Assembly (NCBI GenBank): GCA_000231825.2
Contig: JH720294.1
Span: forward strand, 1,730-46,603
Source: Tetrahymena elliotti 4EA
Taxonomy: Eukaryota; Ciliophora; Oligohymenophorea; Hymenostomatida; Tetrahymenidae
Direction of reading: 5' to 3'
Length of the DNA stretch: 44,874 bases
Below are positions 22,796 through 31,163 of this stretch, one piece after another. Numbering within the stretch: the stretch's first letter is position 1; each line of letters opens with the position of its first letter. The notes beneath the pieces are model-generated. The model was not told the origin of the DNA, did no database searches, and saw only the letters and a list, made by a program, of their open reading frames with translations. Both the position numbers and the translations under genes were made by a program.

Positions 22796-25700
22796 ATGAG
22801 CAAGAATAACTTCTCCTACATAGACACTGATCCTCTCTTCAGATCAAAGGAAAAGATTCCTACTGTCTTAACTGTTGCTCCTATCTAATCAAGTTTAATG
22901 GTAGCTAGAGAAATCAGAGATCTCATCCTCAAAACCTAAAAGGAAGGAATCAACTGTGTCTTAGGTTTAGCCACTGGCTCAACCCCTGTTGCTGTTTATA
23001 AGGAATTGATCCGTATGCACAAAGAGGATGGCCTCTCCTTCAAGAATGTCATCACTTTCAACTTGGATGAATACTACCCAATAGCTAAGGTAAAATAATT
23101 ATTTCATATTTTAGAGGATAATCCTAAATTTTCTGATGTAGCCTTCTTATTTAAAGGAGAACAAATAAACTAATTGATTAATTTACCCACTAACAAAAAT
23201 GAAATTGAATTTTAATTTTAAATTTGTAAATAGGAACACAATTAAAGTTACAACTATTTCATGAGAGATAGATTATTCAACCATATTGATATCCCTGCTG
23301 AAAATATCAACATCCCTGATGGTACCATCCCTAAGGACTAGGTTTTGAAGTTCTGCGAAGATTACGAAGCAAAGATTGATTAAGTTGGAGGTATTGATTT
23401 ACAATTACTTGGTATTGGTAGAACTGGACACATTGGTTTCAATGAACCTGGATCATCCAGACTTTCTAAAACTAGAATCATCAATCTTGATAAAAAGACT
23501 AGGTAAACAAATTTTCTATCTTCAAAAAAGCAAAAAAGTACAAATGATTGTTAAAATAAATACTATGAAAATAAGGATAAACAAATAGGTTGGATTATCT
23601 AATGATATTGTTAAAATGATTATTTTTTTTGAGCAGAAAAAAACATTTAGCTGATCTCAAAAGTTTTGCCAATTAATTATTAAAGATAAATAAAAAAAGC
23701 TCATTCAGTTAATTGACTTTTAAATTAACAAATCAATATTATAAAGCCTAACTATTATCCAATTACCAAAGAAAATATTTGGTTTTAATTTTTCGAATAT
23801 AGACAGATTTTGAAAACGTAAAAAATACTTGAGCATAAATATTTTATTTTTGATTAGAAGGCTGATTTCTATTTTGATATTTAAATTAATCAAAGATTTA
23901 TAAATAAAAAGTCTTTTATCTAATCAAAAAAAAAGAAACACTCTTGGAAAATATTCCTTTTTTTAAAAACATGAGCAAATTTAAAATCAAAACTTTTATG
24001 AAAGCTTTTAAATTCAAATATTTTGAAGCGAAAATAATAGAAAGGAAATAGCTTTTAGGAAAATTCTTTAAAAAATAATTAGCTTTTAGTAATAGATAAA
24101 TAGGAAGTTTTAAAGGTAAGGTATTAAAGGAAGAAAGAAAAAAAATACAACCATTAATCAAAGAATAAGAAATATTTAAAAAATTAAATTTAATCACCTC
24201 ATAAATCCTGAATAAATAAGATTCTCGAAAGATACAAAATTTAAATACGCAATTTTAATATTGAATTACAATTTGCTCACACACCAAAATCTTAAAAAAA
24301 AGACACTATTAATTTAAATTTCCCCACAACAAAATAATTTAACAATAATTAATCGATTTTTTTAATATCAATTTAGATTAGATGCTGCTTCAGATTTCAT
24401 GGGTCTACAACATGTCCCTAAGTATGCTATTACTATGGGTGTTTCTTCTGTCATGAAGGCTAAGAAGATTGCCATTATGGGTTTCTCTGAAACAAAGGCC
24501 CCTATTATTGCAAGCACCATTGAAGGACCTGTCACCAGTGAATGCCCTGCAACTTTCTTACAAACTCATCCTAACTGTACCTTCTACATGGATTTAGCTG
24601 CTGCTGAAAGACTTACTAGACACGTAGCACCCTGGACTATTAAGGGCGTTAATTCTGATCCTGATATGATTTATGATGACTACTGGTCTAAGAAGGCTGT
24701 CATCTGGCTCTCCCAAAAGGTCAACAAGCCTATTTTGAGTTTGATTGAAAGTGATTATGAAGATAATGATCTTCTCGAATTATTAAACCAAGTTGGTAAT
24801 GGTCATGCTGGTAAAGTTAACTTACAAGTATTCCGTTAACTCTAGAATACAATCACTGGATGGCCTGCTGGTGGTCGTCCAGACGAATCCAATAACGATT
24901 ACTTTGACTTAAAGGCTAAGGTCAGTAAAAAGATTCTTATCTTCTCTCCTCACCCTGATGATGATGTTATTTGCATGGGAGGTACCATGGAAAAGCTTGT
25001 CAACCAAGGTCATGATGTTCATGTTGCTTACTAAACCAGTGGTAACATTGCCGTCTTTGATCATGACGCTTCTCGTTTCAATGATTTTGTTAGAGAATTC
25101 TTATTATCCTTTGCTCCTGGTAAATACTAAGAACTCATTGACCTTACAAACAGTATTGATGACCAAATTGATAACAGAAAGATTGGTGAATACGATACAT
25201 TAGATAACCTTAAAGTAAAGGGTTTGATCCGTAAAGTTGAAGCTCGCTCTGCTGCCATCTCTACTGGAGTCAAGAAGCAAAACATCTACTCACTTGACTT
25301 ACCCTTCTACGAAACTGGTACTATTAAAAAAGATCCCATGGGTCCTAAGGATGTTAAGATCGTTAAGGAATTAATTACTAGAATTCAACCTGATCTCATC
25401 TATGCTGCTGGTGATTTGACTGATCCCCACGGTACTCACAGAGTTTGCCTCTAAGTCATCTTAGCTACTTTGGACTAATTAAACGCTGAAAATCACCCTC
25501 TCATGGAAAAGCTCCAAGTTCTCCTTTATAGAGGTGCCTGGTAAGAATGGGACATTGAAAACATCCACATTTCTTGTCCCTTAAGTCCTGAAGAAATGGA
25601 AAGAAAGAAATTCGCCATCTTCCGTCATTAATCCTAGAAGGACAGTGCTATGTTCCCTGGTGCAGATAAGAGAGAATTTTGGCAAAGAGCTCAAGATAGA

Positions 25701-25805
25701 AACATTAAAACTGCCAGCATTTACAGAGCTCTCGGTCTTACCCACTTTGAAGGTATTGAATGCTTCGTTTCTCTTGAATGGTTAAAGACTCAAATGAAGA
25801 TCTGA
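22796..25805 (+). CDS. Glucosamine-6-phosphate deaminase (NagB) fused to LmbE/PIG-L deacetylase
   Basis: Three exons: 22796-23089, 23234-23502 and 24377-25805 (663 residues). Introns are 144 and 874 nt. Residues about 20-310 are Nag[24 protein letters not shown] (Asp91), [18 protein letters not shown] (His164, Glu169) and [14 protein letters not shown]. NagB opens glucosamine-6-phosphate to fructose-6-phosphate and ammonia. At the position of the E. coli active-site Asp141 (NDGH) this protein has Thr162 (RTGH). Residues about 373-650 are an LmbE/PIG-L zinc deacetylase with [17 protein letters not shown] (His380, Asp382-383) and the second zinc motif DPHGTHRV (His539, His542). Deacetylation and deamination of an amino sugar in one chain would make sense, which is inference. 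The architecture matches a Bacteroidetes-type protein. Codon use is richer in C-ending codons than in neighbouring genes, suggesting strong expression. Confidence 0.93.
23503..24376 (+). other. Unusually long (874 nt) intron of the NagB-LmbE gene
   Basis: The donor is ACTAG|GTAAAC and the acceptor is ATTTAG|ATTAGATGC. Joining them gives the continuous NagB sequence [11 protein letters not shown] in phase. It is about three times longer than any other intron I could place here (52-291 nt). Most of it is AT-rich filler, but 23878-24265 holds an open frame described separately. Confidence 0.85.
23878..24265 (+). pseudogene. Possible cyclic-nucleotide-binding-domain remnant inside the intron
   Basis: This frame stays open (no TGA) for about 128 codons within the intron. 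It contains [14 protein letters not shown] followed by [15 protein letters not shown], which resembles the opening of cyclic-nucleotide-binding domains in ciliate kinases and channels (LLxxIPFFKxMS...FKFxxFxxxxxI). What should follow, the phosphate-binding cassette, is not present; Lys-rich sequence continues instead, ending at TGA near 24263. I read it as a fragment of an unrelated gene captured in the intron, or chance similarity. Open frames of this length are not rare when only TGA stops translation, so confidence is low. Confidence 0.3.
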
Positions 25806-26508
25806 AAAATAAACTCTCTCATTAAATTTAATATAAAAATTATTAAAAATTGATTCAATAATTAAAAAGCATCTATCTTAAATTGTACTTTATATATCAT
25901 TTCATCAATCATCATTATCTTTTTATCCTTCTCATTTTTTCACTTCAAAATCCCATTATAAATAAGTTTTAGTATTATCTTATATAAATTAAATTTTGTC
26001 ATCATGAAAGATAATTCAAAAAATAAATGAATCTAAACTCACAAATATTAATTAGTCTTTGATGATTTTTTAAAAATTCTTCTGTTATTGGAACAAACTA
26101 TCTCCTATCATCGTAACTTTGATACCAAATCTTTAAAGAGTTTCTTTCTTCTTTTTTATTCTTTTAAAATCTAAATAAAATGAATATTTTTAAAAATATT
26201 ATTTCTTTAATAAAGATAGAAATTCAATACATTTCTTTTTTTTTTCACTTATGAATATAGCATTTAGATATAAAAAAATTATAATTTATTCAAAATCTGC
26301 ATAAAGATTATTAATTATAAAGATTAATTTGTTTGGTTAATAATAAAATATCCAAAGTTTGCTTTTTATTTAATTTTATTAATAAAAAATTGATTAAATT
26401 TGATCAAATACATAAGTAATTCTGAAAATTTATCAACGAATAGAATTTTAAAGTTAGTCGATTTCATTTAAAAATATCTTATAAAAGCCAATCAATTAGT
26501 TAAACAAT
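25806..26508. other. Intergenic with one possible small exon
   Basis: AT-rich spacer between the NagB-LmbE gene and the coiled-coil gene. The only coding-like part is on the minus strand at 26160-26002, listed separately. Confidence 0.5.
26002..26160 (-). CDS. Possible small exon or gene fragment
   Basis: Reading downward from a possible acceptor (TTTTAAAAG just above 26160), the frame gives KIWYQSYDDRRQFVPITEEF and continues to a TGA at 26004-26002. It has a varied, protein-like composition unlike the surrounding AT-rich filler. No start exon can be fixed; a short one near 26254 (ATGCTATATTCATAA before GTGAAA) would be in phase. I recognise no family. It could be the end of a tiny gene, a remnant, or chance. 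Confidence 0.25.
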
Positions 26509-27846
26509 ATGAATTAAGAAGCAGATTTAGCAATAGATAATAGTGAGAATAAATAATAAATAGATGATATTATATAAAAAGATAACTAGAAGTAAAATAT
26601 TGATGAAACTGATAATGATTTTAATAATCAACAAAAGTCTCCTGAGAAACAAGTATTTAAACAAGCTAAAATTTCAGATTATTTTTCAGGGAAATAAAAT
26701 ATATAAATTACATTTTTTTCAGAAAAAAAGCAAGCTAAACCACAAAGTTTGGATTAGCTGCTATTTGACTAAAGTGTACAAAAAATTAAATAATCATAAA
26801 CTAATTACAAAAATATAATTTCTAAACTATCAAATGAATTGAGTGGCTTCAAAAATGATGCATAAAAAGAACTTCATATATCAAGAAAAAAAATTAAAGA
26901 GTTAAATGAATAAATTTATACAAGCTCAGAGCAAAAATAAAATTACATAATAGAATTAAAGTAGTAAGTAGACATATTAAGTTAAGAATTAGAATACTAA
27001 AAAACTAAAAATGAAGAATTGACTTAATAGAAATAAAAATTCATCTAAATTATTGATGACTTATAAATGTAAAATTTAACTTCTTCATATTTAATAAAGA
27101 TAAAATCTAAGTTATTTTTAGATATTGCTATTATAAAAAAATGATATTATTATATAAAATAAAAATAAATTATATAATATATCATTAATTATAGGTAAAA
27201 AAATTCATAATAAGATGAAAAAAAGAAATTAGACTTACAGCTATTTTAGTTAAAAAGCAACTCAGAAATAAAAATTTAGAAGTTAGAAAGCTAGTTAGGG
27301 TAAGCTAATTAAAAAATATAAACTTTAGAAGTAGACAAAAGAGACTTATAGCAGAAATTTCTAAATGCAAGTAGAGGTATTACAGAAAGTGTAGTTTAGG
27401 ATTTAGAAAATTAATTTTAAAAAATTGATGTAGAAAATTCATTATTAAAAAATGAAATTTTTGACTTAAAGTTTGGCTTGAGTGAAAAAAATAGAAAAAT
27501 AGAATAACTTGAAAAAGAAATTGCTTCTAAATAAAATCATACTGAAACTTTCAGAAAAAAAATTGAAGAACTTAATTTGAAAATTCAAGATTACTAAAAA
27601 GAAAGTATTTAGAAAGATTAGCAAATATTAAACATAATCAATTGTAAGTTTTTATTTCACTTTTTTTTTTCCTTAAGATACAAATTTACTTTTTAAAAAA
27701 TTCATTTAGAAAATTAGAAAACGGGATAAATTAAAGACTAACTTAATGAAAAGTTAGTCTACATGACTTAAAAAATTATAGATTAAGAATAAGAGATTAA
27801 ATCTTTAAGGAAATTGATGGTTGAAAAGGCAATCAATTCTAATTGA
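26509..27846 (+). CDS. Coiled-coil protein of unknown function
   Basis: Three exons: 26509-27068, 27195-27643 and 27710-27846 (381 residues). Introns are 126 and 66 nt. The first about 100 residues are acidic and Gln/Asn-rich. From about residue 105 to the end, the heptad-like pattern of Leu/Ile with Glu, Lys and Gln is continuous (for example ELKQQVDILSQELEYQK, KLDLQLFQLKSNSEIKIQKL and KIEQLEKEIASKQ), typical of a long coiled coil. No catalytic or targeting motif is visible. Such proteins in ciliates are often cytoskeletal or basal-body components, but nothing here proves that. Splice junctions are supported by phase and by the heptad pattern continuing across them. Confidence 0.75.
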
Positions 27847-28203
27847 AAAAATATTTAAAATACTGGAATTGCATATTGATGGATAAATAGAGCATTAAAA
27901 ATTTTAAACTTAATACAAATAGGATTTAATTGGAAAACTCGATTAATAAATAGATGTTTTATTTTGCAGGAAATATTTATTTATTTGATTAATTTAATTT
28001 TAAAGCAATAATTGAATTAACTAAAAATTGTTAAATTTATTCAAAATTTTAATATTTAAATTAAATTTTCAATACCAAAAATTGTCTTGTATGTTTCTAT
28101 TAAATTAATCAAAGATTTTTTGTATTAAAATATTTATCTTATGATTGTCAAAATCAAAATAATCTCTGAAGATCTTTTAATTAAAAAAATTAATATTTTT
28201 CAA
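27847..28203. other. Intergenic, no gene recognised
   Basis: AT-rich spacer between the coiled-coil gene (+) and the tRNA gene (-). No coding stretch is seen. Confidence 0.5.
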
Positions 28204-28207
28204 AATT

Positions 28208-28215
28208 AAAAAAAA
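28208..28215 (-). terminator. RNA polymerase III terminator of the tRNA gene
   Basis: A run of eight T on the transcribed (minus) strand begins two bases after the tRNA's discriminator base. Runs of four or more T end Pol III transcripts. Confidence 0.85.
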
Positions 28216-28216
28216 T

Positions 28217-28289
28217 CACCCACCGAGGGGCTCGAACCCTCGACCACCAGCTTAAAAGGCTGGCGCTCTACCGACTGAGCTAGACGGGT
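28217..28289 (-). tRNA. tRNA-Lys(UUU)
   Basis: A complete 73-nt cloverleaf without intron. The 7-bp acceptor stem is ACCCGTC with GGTGGGT (two G-U pairs), followed by discriminator G. The D-arm is TAGCTCAGTCGGTAGAGC. The anticodon stem is CCAGC/GCTGG with loop CTTTTAA, so the anticodon is TTT. The T-arm is GAGGGTTCGAGCCCCTC. The internal A and B boxes (TAGCTCAGTCGG and GGTTCGAGCCC) are intact and a T8 terminator follows. It is one of the few GC-rich islands in the window. The anticodon reads AAA/AAG Lys codons; it is not one of the ciliate suppressor-type Gln tRNAs. Confidence 0.97.
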
Positions 28290-28411
28290 TTTGTACTAAT
28301 AAATTTATTTACTTTTATAACTTTTTAGTTTCACATAGATATATTTTTAGATTTGAAAAATTTGTCTTTATTGGAAGCCTTTTCATTGAAATTTCGAAAA
28401 CTCAATCTGTA

Positions 28412-28714
28412 TCAATTTCTAAGAAAGTAAGCATTATCAAAATACTATTCAACGAAATAATTTATGCAAATAATTTCTTTTACTGCTAATTGATAATTAT
28501 TCTTACGATCTAATTAAACTAAAATATTGAAAAGAAAAGAATGATAAAATTAAAATTAGAATTTCATTATAACTCTTTATGAAAATTGAGAAAAATCATC
28601 AATAAATTCTTTTAATTTGTGTGAATCACACAATTCTTTTTCAATTATAAAATACTGCCCATCCTCATCAATTTTACTTTGTAAAACATCATAAGTAATA
28701 TCACAGCACAAAGA
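28412..28714 (-). CDS. Possible exon of a small unrecognised gene
   Basis: After a plausible acceptor (CCTAATAG, ending at 28715) the frame reads DVLQSKIDEDGQYFIIEKEL, then CDSHKLKEFIDDFSQF, and stays open to a TGA at 28414-28412. The middle section has a varied composition typical of coding sequence; the last 50 residues are less convincing. I cannot identify the first exon, since an in-frame TGA lies just upstream of the acceptor. No family is recognised. It may be a short gene lying 3' of the GH16 gene on the same strand. Confidence 0.3.
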
Positions 28715-28943
28715 CTATTAGGAAAATCATTTTTAAAAATTAAACTTTATTAAAATAAGTTTAAAATTAATTAATTTGGAAATTCATTCTGTAGATGTTT
28801 ACATTTAATTTTTGAATCTATTTAATAATTGGAATTATTTATATATATAATTGTTATTGTGCTTTACAGTACTACAGATTTTCTTTTATAAAAATTCATC
28901 TTACAGATTTAAATTTTAATATAAATAGTAAGTACATTCATTT

Positions 28944-29843
28944 TCATGATTATTGTTATCTTTAGGATTCATATGTTTCTCTTGTTTGGAGAACTGTAAC
29001 ATAATCAATGTACATGTACTTAGGATAATCCTAAGGGTTTGGAACAGGTTCACCCCAAATAGCATCATTAATGATGAGGAATTAATTGTAGTGGGGTAGA
29101 TCAACAGGGGAAGACATTTTCTCATATTAAGTTCCATTGACATTTGTTCTATAAAGAATGCCATCTAAATACCAATCAATCTAAGTAGCATTCCATACAG
29201 TAGTGTAAGTGTGATATTCAGTGTAATTAAGATAGTAAGGGTATTCAGTTCCACATGCATTGCACTAATCATTTGTTGAACCCCAGTGGTATGTTCCTTG
29301 TATATGAGGAAGCAAATCAGGGTTCCAAGTAGAACTCATTTCCATAGTATCGATTTCTCCACCATTAGGCCAGTAAGTTCCATCACCAATACTCCAAAAA
29401 GCAGGCCAGATAGGATCATCATAAACTATTTTGGGAAATTTAATTCTTGCTTCAGTATATCCGAACATGTAATTAAACTTTTCAGAGCTATCAACCCAAC
29501 CAGAAGTATAATTATATAGTCTCTATGTTGGCTTATAAAGACTTGGATTAAATCTAGTTCTTAAAACTAAGTTTCCATTTTCAACATAAACATCATCTTC
29601 TATATAGAGTTGTTATTCCCAATCAGTGTGAGTCATATTGTTACGAGCTGTCCAATATCTGGTGTCTAATTTATCTCCATCAAAATCATCTCTGAATATT
29701 TCTACCCATTCTTGGTTTCTCAAGGATTCAATAGAAGGGATAGCTATCTTTGCTGTTGAATTTTTTTACTTCAAGAAGGCATCAGTAGATCCAATCTAGA
29801 AACAAAATAAAACTAAGATGAACAAAAGAGTTTAAGTTTTCAT
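28944..29843 (-). CDS. Secreted GH16 beta-glucanase (laminarinase/lichenase type)
   Basis: A single exon of 299 residues. The N-terminus is a clear signal peptide (MKTQTLLFILVLFCFQIG). The GH16 fold follows: FRDDFDGDKLDTRYW, MFGYTEARIKFPK, PIWPAFWSIGDG and WPNGGEIDTMEMS. The last holds the ExDxxE catalytic triplet, with nucleophile Glu163, Asp165 and acid/base Glu168. Downstream GTYHWG, WYLDG and YVTVL are also conserved. These enzymes cut beta-1,3 or mixed beta-1,3/1,4 glucans and act outside the cell or in food vacuoles, where a bacterivorous or algivorous ciliate could use them on ingested cell walls (inference). Several NxT/NxS sites fit secretion. The frame is intact and no intron is needed. 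Confidence 0.93.
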
Positions 29844-30237
29844 CAATTTCAAACTATCTTTAACTTATTTTTAATTTATAATTTATGATAATAATTATCA
29901 AGTTTTGTTGGTATCTAAAATTAATAATTACACTCTATCATTCAATCGAAATACATTCTAATTAATTATTATTAATATGCGATGATATCTTATCAAATGG
30001 ATCAATTCTTTGTCACTCTTTTTGTTTTTTAATTTGTATTTTTTATTATTTCATAGACAAAATCGATTTACTCTTATTTTTATTAGCTACTTTACTTTTT
30101 CTTTAATACCACACAACATATCTAAAAATAAATTATTCAATTATTTGTTACTTTACAACAATATTATCATTCAAAAAGTATCACACAAATAATTTACATT
30201 CAGAGACAAAGTTAATGCATGATTTTAAATTTTTTTG
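29844..30237. other. Intergenic, no gene recognised
   Basis: AT-rich upstream flank of the GH16 gene, presumably with its promoter. An open stretch at 30010-30192 on the plus strand is Phe/Leu/Asn filler and was not accepted as a gene. Confidence 0.45.
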
Positions 30238-30840
30238 TTTTAATTAAGTAAGCAAAAATCCAAAAAGCACTAATTATAACATCCAAATAAATGGTCATAC
30301 TCAATAATATTTTGTAACTAAAAGGACAAAAAGGAATTTTATTATTTTATCTAATACTTTATTATTTATTTTTAACTTTTTTTTGAAAATTTATATCTAA
30401 AATTTCAGTGTTTAGCCTTGAAAAAGGCAGTACCCTAGGGTACTATCCATATATATATATATAAACAATTTTATTTTTTATCAATACTTGTTATGTTTTT
30501 TTTATAATATGTTTTACATATTCGTTTTAATTAAATAAGCAAAAATTCTAAAAGTTATTAATAGTAAAATTAATAAATAGCCATATGAAATAATATTTTG
30601 CAACAAATAGAACAAAAAGAAATTTTGAATTTTTGAATTTTGAAGATATTATGACATGTTAGAAAACAATTTAATTTTTTATGTTACTTGAATGGAAGGA
30701 ATTTTTTTATAATATAATTTAATTAAGTAAGCAAAAATCCTAAAAGGTATTAGTAATTGCATAAATAAATTAATAAATAGTCGTATTAAATAAAATTTTC
30801 CCAACTCAAACAATAAGAAGTAAAATTATTATTTTATCTA
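30238..30840. repeat. Three diverged copies of an intergenic repeat
   Basis: Three copies begin with TTTAATTAAGTAAGCAAAAA or a near variant at about 30238, 30525 and 30718. Each continues for about 100 bp with the shared order AAAAG..., ATAAATAG/ATGG with TCATA or CGTATT, AATATTTTG, AACAAAAAGGAATTTT and usually ATTATTTTATCTA. Copy starts are 287 and 193 bp apart, so the copies are not a simple tandem array. They look like old duplications in the spacer between the GH16 gene and the gene at 31164. No transposon ends are seen. Confidence 0.65.
30415..30444. repeat. Hairpin abutting a 16-bp perfect palindrome
   Basis: GCCTT-GAAA-AAGGC (30415-30428) is a 5-bp stem closing a GAAA (GNRA) tetraloop. 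It is followed without a gap by AGTACCCTAGGGTACT (30429-30444), a perfect 16-bp palindrome. A few bases later comes a run of AT dinucleotides (about 30448-30464). The block is about half GC in a spacer otherwise close to 15-20% GC, and sits between two copies of the intergenic repeat. Confidence 0.8.
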
Positions 30841-31163
30841 TTTTTATATTTTGTAATTTTACTTTTTTTGAAAAAAAGAATTGCTTGTTGAAAAAACAAT
30901 TTTATTTTTGATAAAAATTTTTTGTTGAAGGATTTTTCAGAATAACGAACAACTATTAAATGTGAGTTATTTGTTAATTAAATTATGTTTTAAAGAAGAT
31001 AGAACTTTTGAATTTGTCTCTTTTTGAATATAATATTTTCTGAGTATATTTGACAAAGATATACTTAATCCGCCAACTCTATTATCTATTAAATTCAAAG
31101 TAAAAATTAATTAGCTTAATTATTAGATATATTTTACTTACTTTTGTTATTTTTTGTTTAATA
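30841..31163. other. Intergenic, upstream of the gene at 31164
   Basis: AT-rich leader and presumed promoter region; no gene or distinct motif is seen. Confidence 0.45.

Noticed and set aside
24958..25203. Small plus-strand protein inside exon 3 of the NagB-LmbE gene
   Set aside because: It is an out-of-frame reading of the LmbE zinc-site region.
29286..29519. Plus-strand open stretch
   Set aside because: Antisense to the GH16 catalytic region.
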